Counted from the first letter of the stretch, positions 17,882-25,838 are shown. The stretch is 64,000 nt of DNA from Phaeobacter italicus (GCF_001258055.1 NZ_CVRM01000022.1:1-64000), one strand, 5' to 3'. Program-made: numbers and translations. Notes: generated from the sequence alone by a model not told the origin.

Positions 17882-19366
17882 ATGACATTTATTCTGGCGA
17901 TCGATCAGGGCACGACCTCGACCCGCGCCATCCTGTTTGACGAAAAGATGCAGGCAGTGGGCTCTGCCCAGCAGGAGTTCACCCAACATTTCCCGCAGGC
18001 CGGGTGGGTGGAACACGATCCAGAAGACCTGTGGCGCACGACGTTGGATGTCTGCCGCAAGGTGATGGCAGAGCAGGGCGTCAAGGCTGGCGATATCGCA
18101 GGCATCGGCATCACCAACCAGCGCGAGACCACAGTGGTCTGGGATCGCCACACCGGCGCGCCCATCCACAACGCAATCGTCTGGCAGGATCGCCGCACCA
18201 GCGCAATCTGCGAAGAGCTGCGCAGCGCGGGCCATGAGGACAGTGTGCGGCAGAAGACGGGCCTGCTGCTGGATCCTTATTTCTCGGGCACCAAACTGAA
18301 GTGGATTTTGGACACCGTGCCGGATGCGCGGGCGCGGGCCGAGGCCGGTGATCTGCTGTTTGGCACTGTCGACAGCTTTCTGATCTGGCGCCTTACTGGC
18401 GGTGCGTCGCATGTGACCGACGCGACAAATGCGGCCCGTACGCTGATGTATGACATCCGCAAGGGACGCTGGAGCAGCGAGATCTGTGGCTTCCTCGGCG
18501 TGCCGCGCGATATGTTGCCGGAGGTCAGGGACTGTGCCGCCGATTTCGGCACCACCAAGGAAGAGTTTCTGGGCGGAGAGATCGCCATTCTGGGGGTGGC
18601 TGGCGATCAGCAGGCAGCCACCATCGGGCAGGCCTGTTTCCAGCCGGGGATGATGAAATCAACCTATGGCACCGGCTGTTTTGCGTTGCTGAACACCGGC
18701 GACACGCCTGTTGTGTCGCAGAACCGGATGCTGACCACCATCGCCTATCAGCTGGATGGTGCACCAACCTATGCGCTGGAGGGCTCCATCTTTATTGCGG
18801 GGGCCGCCGTGCAGTGGCTGCGTGACGGTCTGGGGATCATTGCCAATGCATCAGAGACTGGCGATTTGGCGATGCAGGCTGATCCCGGTCAGGACGTCAT
18901 CCTTGTCCCTGCCTTCACCGGGCTGGGTGCGCCATATTGGAAGCCGGACTGTCGCGGCGGAATGTTTGGTCTTACCCGTGGTTCGGGCCCTGCGGAATTT
19001 GCCCGCGCGGCGCTGCAATCGGTGGCCTATCAGACCTGCGATCTGTGGGAAGCGATGCGGGCGGATTGGGATGGTGACACCCAGGTCACGCTGCGCGTCG
19101 ATGGCGGGATGAGCGCAAGCGATTGGACGATGCAGAGCCTCTCTGATCTTCTGGGGGCCGCTGTGGACCGTCCGGTGATGCAGGAAACCACGGCGCTTGG
19201 GGCGGCGTGGCTGGCTGGGATGCGTGCCGGGGTCTATCCGGATCAGGCGGGCTTTGCCGAGACCTGGGCGCTGGACCGTCAGTTCACACCGCAGATGGAG
19301 GCTGACGTGCGGGATGCGGCCTATGCGCGCTGGAAACGCGCGGTTGAGGCGGTTATCGGCGTGTAA
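17882..19366 (+). CDS. glpK: glycerol kinase
   Basis: A 494-residue FGGY-family kinase phosphorylating glycerol to glycerol 3-phosphate in the cytoplasm. The N-terminal phosphate loop is [15 protein letters not shown]. The segment [12 protein letters not shown] carries the Arg-Glu pair that contacts glycerol, and IVWQDRRT is typical of GlpK. The family signature [20 protein letters not shown] lies near residue 345. Length is normal. The ATG at 17882 follows GGGAGGGG. No glpF, glpD or glpR is next to it, so it is a single-gene unit behind two palindromes and ahead of a strong terminator. It may still be read through from panC. Confidence 0.96.
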   Translation: MTFILAIDQGTTSTRAILFDEKMQAVGSAQQEFTQHFPQAGWVEHDPEDLWRTTLDVCRKVMAEQGVKAGDIAGIGITNQRETTVVWDRHTGAPIHNAIVWQDRRTSAICEELRSAGHEDSVRQKTGLLLDPYFSGTKLKWILDTVPDARARAEAGDLLFGTVDSFLIWRLTGGASHVTDATNAARTLMYDIRKGRWSSEICGFLGVPRDMLPEVRDCAADFGTTKEEFLGGEIAILGVAGDQQAATIGQACFQPGMMKSTYGTGCFALLNTGDTPVVSQNRMLTTIAYQLDGAPTYALEGSIFIAGAAVQWLRDGLGIIANASETGDLAMQADPGQDVILVPAFTGLGAPYWKPDCRGGMFGLTRGSGPAEFARAALQSVAYQTCDLWEAMRADWDGDTQVTLRVDGGMSASDWTMQSLSDLLGAAVDRPVMQETTALGAAWLAGMRAGVYPDQAGFAETWALDRQFTPQMEADVRDAAYARWKRAVEAVIGV

Positions 19367-19440
19367 CACTTTGCTGCAGGCGGCAGGATCTCCCGCCTGT
19401 TTGCGCCCTTTCAGGAAAAGGCCCCCACAGTTGGGCGTGG

Positions 19441-19464
19441 CGCCGCGCACTGCGCGGCGTTTTT
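19441..19464 (+). terminator. rho-independent terminator of glpK
   Basis: A stem CGCCGCGC/GCGCGGCG with a three-base loop is followed by TTTTT, 75 bases after the glpK stop and just before the end of the convergent monooxygenase gene. Confidence 0.85.
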
Positions 19465-19482
19465 CGTTGTACCCGGCCGGTG

Positions 19483-20739
19483 TCAGCCGATCCTTGCACC
19501 GGGTGGCAGCGTTGCCGGGCGGGCATTCAGCTCTTCGATGGAGAAGCCCGCGATGGATTTGTATTTGGCGGCATGGGCGGCCAGGTCTTCGTGCGGGATC
19601 ACGGTGTTGATGTCGGTGAAATCACCTCCGCAGAGGTCTTCGACCTGTTGCAGCACGCCATCCGGCCCGCCGCCTGCGCGATTGGCGGTGGCCACTGCGG
19701 TGGTCACCGGGCGCACGGCTGTTTCATAGGCGGCGAGCGCGTGCTGTGTGACACCCAGCGCAAGCATCTGTGCGCCAATGATCCGGGCATCGACAATCGC
19801 CTGGCTCGCCCCATTGGAGCCAACAGGGTAGGTGGGGTGCGCGGCATCCCCCATCAGGGTGACCGGACCGTCCTGCCAGGCGGGCAGAGGATCGCGATCA
19901 ACCATCGGGTATTCATACACGATCTCGGCCCCGCGGATCAGAGCCGGGATGTCGATCCAGTCGAATTGCCATTCGGCAAAATCCGGGAGGAAATCGGCGA
20001 TATCTGCCGCGCGGTTCCAGCTTTCACGGTTCCAGGCCGCAGCGGGGTCGAATTGTTTTTCTGCGATCCAGTTGATCGTGGCGATTCCTGCATCGTCCGG
20101 CTGGCTGATCGGATAGGCAACAATTCGCAGGTGATCGTGGCCGATCATCGCCATCGCGGCGCCGCCATGAAAGGAAGGGGCACGGGTTGTCGCGCGCCAC
20201 AGGATGCGACCATTCCAAATCGGTGCGCCCTCGTTGGGGTACATCTGGGCACGGATGGCAGAGTGGATGCCGTCGGCTGCAATCAGCATGGTGCCCTCTG
20301 CGCTGCGACCGCCCTCGATGTGAAGACGAACGCCCGCGCTGGTGTGGTCATACCCCGTCGCACGCGCGCCCGTGGTGATGACATCGTGGCCTGCCCGCTC
20401 TACCAGCGCGTGGTAGAGCATCATCTGAAGTTCCCCGCGGTGGACGGAGTACTGCGGCCAGTTGTAGCCGGCGGCCTGCCCGCGGGGTTCTTCCCAGATG
20501 GTCTTGCCAAGTTTGGAATAAAACCCGAGCTGGGCGGTGCGAACTCCGATGGCAGAGAGGGCATCCTCCAGCCCGAGATCGATCAGCTCGCGCACTGCGT
20601 TGGGTTGAAGGTTGATGCCCACGCCCATGGGTTTCAGCGTTTGGGTGGCTTCGTAGATATGAAAAGGCACACCCAGGTCGTGCAGGGTGAGGCCAAGGGT
20701 CAGCCCGGCAATTCCTGCGCCTGAAATCAATACGGTCAT
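19483..20739 (-). CDS. FAD-dependent monooxygenase (PhzS / salicylate-hydroxylase-like)
   Basis: A 418-residue single-component aromatic-hydroxylase-type flavoprotein. The N-terminal FAD dinucleotide fold is GAGIAGLTLGLTL, with a dinucleotide-end acidic residue in YEA. The middle motif IAADGIHSAIR is the DG motif. The FAD ribityl motif is GDAAHPTYPVGSNGASQAIVD, whose P-x-G-S-N-G-A form is shared with PhzS-like flavin-dependent oxidoreductases. The substrate is unknown and no phenazine genes are present. Start: GGGGGA lies eight bases before the ATG at 20739; an in-frame ATG at 20748 is too close to that signal. It lies 146 bases downstream of idi on the same strand. Confidence 0.85.
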   Translation of the reverse strand: MTVLISGAGIAGLTLGLTLHDLGVPFHIYEATQTLKPMGVGINLQPNAVRELIDLGLEDALSAIGVRTAQLGFYSKLGKTIWEEPRGQAAGYNWPQYSVHRGELQMMLYHALVERAGHDVITTGARATGYDHTSAGVRLHIEGGRSAEGTMLIAADGIHSAIRAQMYPNEGAPIWNGRILWRATTRAPSFHGGAAMAMIGHDHLRIVAYPISQPDDAGIATINWIAEKQFDPAAAWNRESWNRAADIADFLPDFAEWQFDWIDIPALIRGAEIVYEYPMVDRDPLPAWQDGPVTLMGDAAHPTYPVGSNGASQAIVDARIIGAQMLALGVTQHALAAYETAVRPVTTAVATANRAGGGPDGVLQQVEDLCGGDFTDINTVIPHEDLAAHAAKYKSIAGFSIEELNARPATLPPGARIG

Positions 20740-20885
20740 CTTGTCCATCCCCCGGTTGGCCGCGCAGCTGGCGGCAGCAGCCTGCCTGTGTTTCTTGTGG
20801 CGCAACATGGCAGGAGCCGGGTTCAGATGGCAACAGGGCAAAGGCGGGAGAGGTTGCGCCATTTCGCCCTTGTTAGAGCCTGAGT

Positions 20886-21434
20886 TCAGCTGTCCTCGGC
20901 GCTGCCAAGGCTGAGGTCGGGGCCAAAGATCACGTCTGAGTAACTGTTGAGATAGATCTTGAGCCAGGGCGTAAATCGATCCGGATGGCGCTGCACTTCG
21001 GCGAGAAGGTCGTGATAATCCACCCAGCGGGTTTCCATGACCTCTTCGGGGTTTGGGGCCAGTTTGACGGGCCGGTGGGCATGGGCGAGGAAGACATCGA
21101 CAACCTCGTGTTCGATGAGCCCGTTGCCGACATCCGCCCGGTATTCGAGGTGGTGGCGGAATTCGGGATATAGTCCGGTGATGCCCAGCTCTTCTTTCAT
21201 GCGACGCACGGCACACGCAGAGGAGGGTTCATCCCATTGCGGATGGGTGCAGCAGGTGTTCGCCCACAGGCCTGGCGTATGGTATTTGCCAAGCGCGCGG
21301 CGCTGCATCAGGATTTCACCGCCTTTGACCACAAAGACAGAGACCGCCTTGTGCTTTAGCCCTTTTTGATGGGCGGCCAGTTTTTCCACCGGGGTGAGCG
21401 TGCCATCAACCCAGGCCGGGATCATATGCGACAT
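20886..21434 (-). CDS. idi: isopentenyl-diphosphate delta-isomerase, type 1
   Basis: A 182-residue Nudix-fold isomerase interconverting IPP and DMAPP. The catalytic Cys is in NTCCTHPQW, along with a metal-ligand His. The catalytic Glu lies in IEHEVVDVF, and further metal-site residues lie in GLKHKAVSVFV and EFRHHLEY. Length matches the bacterial type 1 enzyme. In Rhodobacter relatives idi sits by photosynthesis genes, but none are seen here. The start ATG at 21434 has GAGAGGG upstream. Confidence 0.94.
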   Translation of the reverse strand: MSHMIPAWVDGTLTPVEKLAAHQKGLKHKAVSVFVVKGGEILMQRRALGKYHTPGLWANTCCTHPQWDEPSSACAVRRMKEELGITGLYPEFRHHLEYRADVGNGLIEHEVVDVFLAHAHRPVKLAPNPEEVMETRWVDYHDLLAEVQRHPDRFTPWLKIYLNSYSDVIFGPDLSLGSAEDS

Positions 21435-21640
21435 CAGTGGCCCTCTCGCAGGTGTGACGTTGGGCCGTGCGGCAGGGAGCGTGCAAAAAGGCAGGTCATC
21501 AGCAGAAAATCGTGTCCCATCATGTCCCGAAGCAGGTGTGACGAAAGTGAGCAGGTTGAGCGTGAAAGGCAGGTGCGCAGTGGCTCTGCGCCGATCCTGA
21601 CCGGCTGATAAACCAGCATTTGCGATATGGCAATTGTGCG

Positions 21641-21670
21641 AAAAGCCGCGGCCAGGGGCGCGCGGCTTTT
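21641..21670. terminator. bidirectional-looking terminator after cytochrome c-550
   Basis: A perfect stem AAAAGCCGCG/CGCGGCTTTT with a ten-base loop lies 22 bases past the stop of the minus-strand cytochrome gene. The A run and T run make it symmetrical. It ends the cytochrome transcript before idi. The rest of the 257-base gap (21435-21691) shows no gene. Confidence 0.85.
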
Positions 21671-21691
21671 GCAGATGGATGACAGCCGGGA

Positions 21692-22141
21692 TCAGTTGGT
21701 GGCTGCGTCTTCGCTGGCGGTCTCTGCCTCAGCCGGGCCGTGCTGCGCGAGGAAGGCATAGATGTCTTCGGCACCTTTTTTCAGGCGGAAGGACATTTTG
21801 GATTTCGCTTTGGAATCGTCCAGGTATTCACGCAGGAACCCCTTGGGGTCTGCGGTGTAGGCGGCAAAGCTTTCGGCGTCCCACGCCAGGCCCTGTTCGC
21901 CCGCGGCAACGATGTCATCACCGTAGTTGAAGCCCTCAACCGAGCCAGCGGTGCGACCAACGACACCCCACAGGTTCGGGCCAGTCTTGCCACCCTTGAT
22001 GATCACATCGCCTGCATCAGAGACGACCATGTGGCAGGATTTGCATTTGTTGAAGCCTTTTTCGCCCTTGTCCGGGTCACCTTCGGCGAAGGCAGGGGCG
22101 GCCAGCAGGCCGAGGGCCGCAACAGCAGTCATAAGTTTCAT
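21692..22141 (-). CDS. cycA: periplasmic cytochrome c-550 / c2
   Basis: A 149-residue class I cytochrome c. A signal peptide ends at AFA (about residue 19). The haem motif is CKSCH (Cys33, Cys36, His37), the GPNLWGVVGR segment follows, and the axial Met is Met116 in KSKMSF. The order of motifs and the acidic Ala/Glu-rich tail after AFLAQHGP resemble Paracoccus c-550. That family carries electrons between the bc1 complex and oxidases or other periplasmic enzymes. It is a single-gene unit with its own terminator, and its promoter probably lies in the 189 bases upstream. Confidence 0.93.
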   Translation of the reverse strand: MKLMTAVAALGLLAAPAFAEGDPDKGEKGFNKCKSCHMVVSDAGDVIIKGGKTGPNLWGVVGRTAGSVEGFNYGDDIVAAGEQGLAWDAESFAAYTADPKGFLREYLDDSKAKSKMSFRLKKGAEDIYAFLAQHGPAEAETASEDAATN

Positions 22142-22330
22142 TTCGCTTGCTCCAAAATTGAGTTGGCTTGGTCAATACGCGCCCGGCGGCGGGAAGAGTC
22201 AAACGGACGTGTTGACGCATTCCCGCGTGGTGCCGGTTGGTCCCACCAATTGGCCCGCAAAGGACATAGGTCAAGCCACGGAAGCCCAGGCAGGGGCGCG
22301 TTGGCGGGATTGTGACCATGAAACGCGGGT

Positions 22331-23371
22331 TTAGCGGAGATCGTTCCAGGCAGGGAGCAGATCCCCCGGTTCGGCGCGCGCCTCGGCGGCGGCCCGTGCA
22401 ATGGCCCGACTGAGGCACAGCGCGGCGGCGTGGCAGATGTCGCCCAGATCTGCCTCAAGCTCTCCGCCCGGGGTGGCTGTGCTGGCATCACCGGTGCTGA
22501 GCGCAAACACCAGATCCCCGTCCCCCGGCGAATGAGCAGGCACGATGGCCCACGCGATCCCGTCATGGGCGGCGATGGCGAGGCGTTGGCATTGTGATTT
22601 GCTGAGCGGGGCGTCCGTGGCGACGATGGCAATTGTGGTGTTGCTGCCTTCGCTCGGGAGCTCTGCCGCGGCGGCCAGTTCCAGCATGGACGCGACCTTG
22701 AGGCTGGGGTCCGGGCTTGCAAACCCGCCGCGTGGATCGGCACCAACCCCGCCGAATTCATTGCCAATCTCGAAGGGGGCGGCCCAGAAATGGCGATCGC
22801 CCGGAGTTGTAACGGAGCCAAGGGGATTGGCGGCCACCAGTGCGCCGACAGTCACCCCGCCCGGCAGTACAAAAGATGCAGACCCAAGCCCGCCCTTGAC
22901 GCGCGAAGCCAGCGCGCCGGTGCCCGCGCCCACGCTGCCCAGATCAAATTCGACCGCAGCCGCGTCATAGGCGGCGCGCCCAAGGGCGGCATAGGGGTTG
23001 TGCTGCCAAGATTTGTCACCGCCGTTCAGCAGATCAAAAAGGATGGCCCCCGGCACAATGGGCACGCGCGCAGGACCAACGGCAAAGCCGCGCCCGTCAT
23101 CGCGCAGACCCGCGACCACGCCGGAGCAGGCATCGAGGCCAAAGGCGGACCCGCCAGAGAGCACCAGCGCATCGATCTGCGCGACGGATTTGTCGGGCGC
23201 CAGCAGATCGGTTTCCCGTGTCCCTGGCGCGCCACCCATGACGTGCACCCCGGCGGTGAAGGGCTGATTGGCGGTTAGTACCGTGGTGCCGGATTTCAGC
23301 TTCCGGTCCTGGGCATTGCCAACCTTCAGGCCGGGGACATCGGTGATCAGGTTCAGGGGACCGGGTTTCAT
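22331..23371 (-). CDS. P1 (DmpA/S58) family peptidase
   Basis: A 346-residue N-terminal-nucleophile-type hydrolase of the DmpA (L-aminopeptidase/D-esterase) family. The N-terminal ITDVPGLKVGNAQD is typical. The GG-rich segment LSGGSAFGLDA follows, and the autocleavage/nucleophile site Ser243 is in GSNTTIAIVATDA. In this family the precursor cleaves itself before that residue to give two chains. Some members open beta-peptides or peptide amides. The substrate here is unknown. The ATG at 23371 is the natural start. It is 93 bases downstream of the SDR gene, with a conserved-looking repeat motif between them. Confidence 0.88.
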   Translation of the reverse strand: MKPGPLNLITDVPGLKVGNAQDRKLKSGTTVLTANQPFTAGVHVMGGAPGTRETDLLAPDKSVAQIDALVLSGGSAFGLDACSGVVAGLRDDGRGFAVGPARVPIVPGAILFDLLNGGDKSWQHNPYAALGRAAYDAAAVEFDLGSVGAGTGALASRVKGGLGSASFVLPGGVTVGALVAANPLGSVTTPGDRHFWAAPFEIGNEFGGVGADPRGGFASPDPSLKVASMLELAAAAELPSEGSNTTIAIVATDAPLSKSQCQRLAIAAHDGIAWAIVPAHSPGDGDLVFALSTGDASTATPGGELEADLGDICHAAALCLSRAIARAAAEARAEPGDLLPAWNDLR

Positions 23372-23398
23372 GCCTTCATCCTTTGTGATGTGCCGAAG

Positions 23399-23438
23399 GG
23401 GGGGATGCCTCCGGCGGGAGTATTTGGGGAAAGATGAC
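23399..23438. repeat. short intergenic element (CCTCCGGCGGGAGTATTT type)
   Basis: Between two minus-strand genes lies a G-run followed by GCCTCCGGCGGGAGTATTT, GGGGA and AAGATGA. CTCCGGCGGGAG is a compact imperfect inverted repeat. From memory, near-identical short sequences recur beside gene ends in many Rhodobacteraceae genomes. Only one copy lies in this window, so the repeat status cannot be shown here. Confidence 0.45.
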
Positions 23439-23464
23439 AGACGGGGCTGCGTCTGGCTGCGTGG

Positions 23465-24226
23465 TCAGATGCAGCGGCCGCCGTCGACTTCCAACGCGAC
23501 GCCTGTGACCATGCTGGCCTCGTCCGAGCACAGGTAGCAGGCGGCATTGCCCATGTCTTCGGGGGTAGAAAACCGGCCGATGGGAATGGTGGAGAGGAAT
23601 TTGGCGCGGATTTCGGGCGTGTCCTCTCCCATGAAGGTTTTCAGCAAGGGGGTTTCGCCCGCAACCGGGTTGATCGCATTGACGCGGACGCCAGAGGGGG
23701 CAAGCTCTACCGCCATGGTGCGGGTCGCGGTGATCATCCAGCCCTTGGACGCGTTGTACCAGTTGAGATTGGGACGCGGTGACACCCCCGCAGTCGAGGC
23801 CACATTGAGGATTGCCCCGGATTGACAGGATTTCATATGCGGCACCAGGGCCCGGGCCGTGAGGTAGACCGACTTCATGTTGACGGCAAAGACGCGGTCA
23901 AAGTCGTCTTCGCTGACCTCTTCCAGCGGGGTAGGCAGGTGGCTGACACCTGCGTTGTTGACGAGGATATCCACCTGTCCGAAGACCCGGAGCGCGGTTT
24001 CGGCCATCGCGTCAACCGACGCTCTGGCGGAGACATCAACTGCCTGGGCAATGGCGCGATCGGCGCCGTATGTGGCGCAGGCTGTTTCAGCCGCTGATTG
24101 GGCGGCATCGGCGTTGATATCGGCAATCATCACCTGCGCGCCTTCTTGCAGGAATTTGTCGACGATTCCCGCACCGAATCCAGATGCGCCGCCTGTCACG
24201 ATGGCACGTTTCCCGTTCAGCCGCAT
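23465..24226 (-). CDS. short-chain dehydrogenase/reductase (3-oxoacyl-ACP-reductase-like)
   Basis: A 253-residue classical SDR. The cofactor motif is GGASGFGAG near the N-terminus, followed by NNAG, the catalytic Ser in NVASTAG and the Tyr-Lys pair in WYNASKG. The C-terminal VDGGRCI is typical. The Asp of ADIN after the second strand favours NAD over NADP. SDRs of this glucose-dehydrogenase/FabG-like class act on sugars, alcohols or acyl groups and the substrate cannot be read from sequence. Start: the ATG at 24226 follows GGGGAGGA; the longer upstream frame is not needed. Confidence 0.9.
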   Translation of the reverse strand: MRLNGKRAIVTGGASGFGAGIVDKFLQEGAQVMIADINADAAQSAAETACATYGADRAIAQAVDVSARASVDAMAETALRVFGQVDILVNNAGVSHLPTPLEEVSEDDFDRVFAVNMKSVYLTARALVPHMKSCQSGAILNVASTAGVSPRPNLNWYNASKGWMITATRTMAVELAPSGVRVNAINPVAGETPLLKTFMGEDTPEIRAKFLSTIPIGRFSTPEDMGNAACYLCSDEASMVTGVALEVDGGRCI

Positions 24227-24294
24227 GGTGTTGTCCTCCCCGAGTTGACTTTGCGGCAGCTTGGCCGGGAACGCGGGGCAGTGCAATCGCCGGG

Positions 24295-24714
24295 TTAGTC
24301 GAGGTCGATTTTACCCCGCGTCGCCTTGATGTCGCTGCGTTGGCGTTTTGCATCCAGACGGCGGCGCACAGATCCGCGGGTGGGTTTGGTGGCGATCCGG
24401 CGTTTGGGGGCGACGAGGGCCTTGCGCACCAGTTCGGCCAGCCGTTCGCGCACGAGATCGCGATTGCGCTGCTGCGAGCGGGTTTCGTCGCATTGCAGGA
24501 TGATCGCGCCCTCCTTGGTCCAGCGTCGGCCTGCCAGCCGTTTGAGCCGGGACTTGACCGCAGCGGTGAGCGCGGGGGAGCGGGCGGCCTCGAAGCGGAG
24601 TTCGACCGCGGTGGCGACCTTGTTCACATTCTGCCCGCCGGGCCCCGAGGCCCGTACGAAGCTTTCGGTCATTTCCCAGTCCTGTAGGGAGATTTCATCG
24701 GTGATCCGCAACAT
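24295..24714 (-). CDS. arfB: ribosome-rescue peptidyl-tRNA hydrolase ArfB (YaeJ)
   Basis: A 139-residue release-factor-like protein. The GGQ catalytic motif is at residues 26-28 in ASGPGGQNVNK. There is no stop-codon recognition domain. The C-terminal tail is strongly basic (KRQRSDIKATRGK), as in ArfB, where the tail enters the empty mRNA channel of stalled ribosomes. It releases nascent chains on non-stop complexes, as a backup to tmRNA. The start ATG at 24714 is the family start. Upstream on the same strand is a terminator hairpin (24795-24830) and a tiny reading frame, so it may be under attenuation-type control, though this is speculation. Confidence 0.93.
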   Translation of the reverse strand: MLRITDEISLQDWEMTESFVRASGPGGQNVNKVATAVELRFEAARSPALTAAVKSRLKRLAGRRWTKEGAIILQCDETRSQQRNRDLVRERLAELVRKALVAPKRRIATKPTRGSVRRRLDAKRQRSDIKATRGKIDLD

Positions 24715-24794
24715 GGGGCGATCTTACCTTGTCGCTGGCCGGGCTCCAAGTGGCTGCGGCGCAGGACAGTGTTCTGGGACATGGCAGGCGTCCA

Positions 24795-24830
24795 TGAAAA
24801 AGGGCCGCGCCGAAGATCGGGCGGCCCTTT
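24795..24830 (-). terminator. terminator of the small transcription unit upstream of arfB
   Basis: On the minus strand the stem AAAGGGCCGC/GCGGCCCTTT, with an inner pair CCGATC/GATCGG-like loop, runs directly into TTTTT. Arms extend further with CATGAAA/TTTCATG. It lies 27 bases past the small 26-codon frame and 80 bases before arfB. Confidence 0.85.
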
Positions 24831-24856
24831 CATGAAGTTGTAAGAGCAAAGGCAGG

Positions 24857-24937
24857 TTAGGGCATCTTGCCCAGCCGGATGGCTGCTGCCAGAGAGGGCT
24901 GCCTCAGAGGCGGGCCGCTCCGGTTGTTGCTGCGCAT
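24857..24937 (-). CDS. possible 26-residue small protein
   Basis: A 26-codon frame opening at ATG 24937 and ending with TAA. The product is basic and its second half reads SLAAAIRLGKMP, which looks more protein-like than chance, but I do not recognise it. It overlaps the 18-codon frame 24904-24960 in another phase. Its start lies shortly after GGAG, at poor spacing, so coupling to the upstream frame would be needed. It is enclosed between a very strong Shine-Dalgarno sequence and a terminator. Evidence for translation is only structural. Confidence 0.35.
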   Translation of the reverse strand: MRSNNRSGPPLRQPSLAAAIRLGKMP

Positions 24938-24960
24938 TGCTCCAATACCTTCTTAGACAC
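24904..24960 (-). CDS. possible 18-residue leader peptide
   Basis: A frame of 18 codons starting at GTG 24960 and ending in TGA. The sequence is MSKKVLEQCAATTGAARL. It follows, at ideal spacing, an unusually long Shine-Dalgarno sequence that pairs with 13 bases of the 16S 3' end. I do not recognise the peptide. Its stop lies inside the overlapping 26-codon frame, so it may serve as a leader whose translation affects that frame or the downstream hairpin. Part of a short transcription unit between yhhQ and arfB. Confidence 0.4.
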   Translation of the reverse strand: MSKKVLEQCAATTGAARL

Positions 24961-24961
24961 T

Positions 24962-24974
24962 GGATCACCTCCTT
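24962..24974 (-). promoter_or_regulatory. extended Shine-Dalgarno sequence
   Basis: Minus-strand AAGGAGGTGATCC is the full complement of the 16S rRNA 3' tail, followed by CA and GTG. Such full-length complementarity is far beyond the usual four to six bases and decides the start at 24960. Confidence 0.6.
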
Positions 24975-25007
24975 TTCTCACTGTTTCGGTTGAGACAGAG
25001 GGTGGCA

Positions 25008-25045
25008 CGCTCTGGCGTTTTGTCAAAACAAAAATCGCCAGAGCG
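25008..25045. repeat. 10-bp perfect inverted repeat after yhhQ
   Basis: CGCTCTGGCG and CGCCAGAGCG flank an 18-base A/T-rich loop that itself contains GTTTT/AAAAC. It starts 11 bases past the yhhQ stop. On the minus strand the loop begins with ATTTTTG, so it could be the 3' end of yhhQ. It also contains TTGACA, a possible -35 box for the small transcription unit downstream, but no good -10 follows. Confidence 0.5.
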
Positions 25046-25055
25046 CCATTCCAGG

Positions 25056-25688
25056 TCAGCCGGCTGTTGCTTCCTTGCGCAGCAGGCGGCCAACGATCAG
25101 GCGGAACGGGACCAGCGCCAGAAGAGCGAGGCCGATCTTGACGCCCCAGTCAGCAACGGCCAGCGATACCCACAGCGGGGCGACCGGACCAGAGCCCAGA
25201 ATTGGCAGCATTTCACCGGCCCAGGACACATCATTGCCCGGCTCGATCCAGGTCAGCGTGGCGGAGAAGGCGATGGAGAAGAACAGCGCAGTGTCCACAG
25301 ATGCACCGATCAGGGTCGAGGCCAGTGGCGCACGCCACCAGGCGCCGTTGCGCAGCGCGGCAAAGATCGACACATCGAGGAGCTGAGCGGTCAGGAAGGC
25401 AAGGCCGGAGCCGATTGCGATACGCAGGGTGACCAACGGGCCGAATTCACCCATGATCTGGGTGCCGATCAGCGAACAGATGACGCCGACGATAAAGCCT
25501 GCAAAGACCACTTTGCGCGCGGGGCCGGTGCCGTAGACGCGGTTGGTGATATCGGTGACGAGAAAAGCGATCGGGTAGGTAAAGGCGCCCCAGGTCAGCC
25601 ATTGACCGAACAGGAACTGCACCAGAATGTTGGAGGCCACGACGACGGCGGCCATGGCGAAGACGCCAGGAAGATAGGAACGTGTCAT
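25056..25688 (-). CDS. yhhQ: queuosine precursor transporter (YhhQ / VUT family)
   Basis: A 210-residue inner-membrane protein with about six hydrophobic segments (for example YLPGVFAMAAVVVASNILVQF and FAGFIVGVICSLIG). It carries the family segment FPIAFLVTDITNRVYG-like TYPIAFLVTDITNRVYG and a later GASVDTALFF. The family (COG1738) imports preQ0/preQ1 for tRNA queuosine. The preQ1-I riboswitch found immediately upstream strongly supports this job. The ATG at 25688 lies so close to the riboswitch that the only Shine-Dalgarno candidate (GGA) is inside the pseudoknot. Confidence 0.93.
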   Translation of the reverse strand: MTRSYLPGVFAMAAVVVASNILVQFLFGQWLTWGAFTYPIAFLVTDITNRVYGTGPARKVVFAGFIVGVICSLIGTQIMGEFGPLVTLRIAIGSGLAFLTAQLLDVSIFAALRNGAWWRAPLASTLIGASVDTALFFSIAFSATLTWIEPGNDVSWAGEMLPILGSGPVAPLWVSLAVADWGVKIGLALLALVPFRLIVGRLLRKEATAG

Positions 25689-25693
25689 TTTGT

Positions 25694-25728
25694 AGTCCGT
25701 TTTTTAGACAAGGTCGCGGAGACTTGTT
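25694..25728 (-). promoter_or_regulatory. preQ1-I riboswitch controlling yhhQ
   Basis: On the minus strand ACAAG pairs with CTTGT around a ten-base loop TCTCCGCGAC. An A-rich tail CTAAAAAA and then CGGAC follow. The loop TCCG can pair with CGGA, giving the H-type pseudoknot of class I preQ1 aptamers with the A-rich strand in the groove. The pairing strand CGGA contains the only plausible ribosome binding site, about seven bases from the yhhQ ATG. Ligand binding should therefore shut off translation. This class is known upstream of COG1738 transporters in proteobacteria. Confidence 0.85.
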
Positions 25729-25838
25729 TCGCGCTGCGAAAGATCAGGCCGTTTAGCGGAGATGGGGGCATTGTGGCAAGGGGTTTGTCCTGACGCGTGC
25801 GCCAGGTCAGGTGCGTGCAGTGGCACAGAAGCGGCTGC

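Noticed and set aside
20886-22141. idi and cytochrome c2 together as the edge of a photosynthesis cluster
   Set aside because: No bch, crt or puf gene is near, and both genes also occur in non-phototrophic relatives.
24961-24980. Plus-strand sequence equal to the 16S rRNA 3' end, a possible rRNA fragment
   Set aside because: The match stops after about 14 bases and no 16S or spacer sequence surrounds it. It is better read as a strong Shine-Dalgarno sequence on the minus strand.
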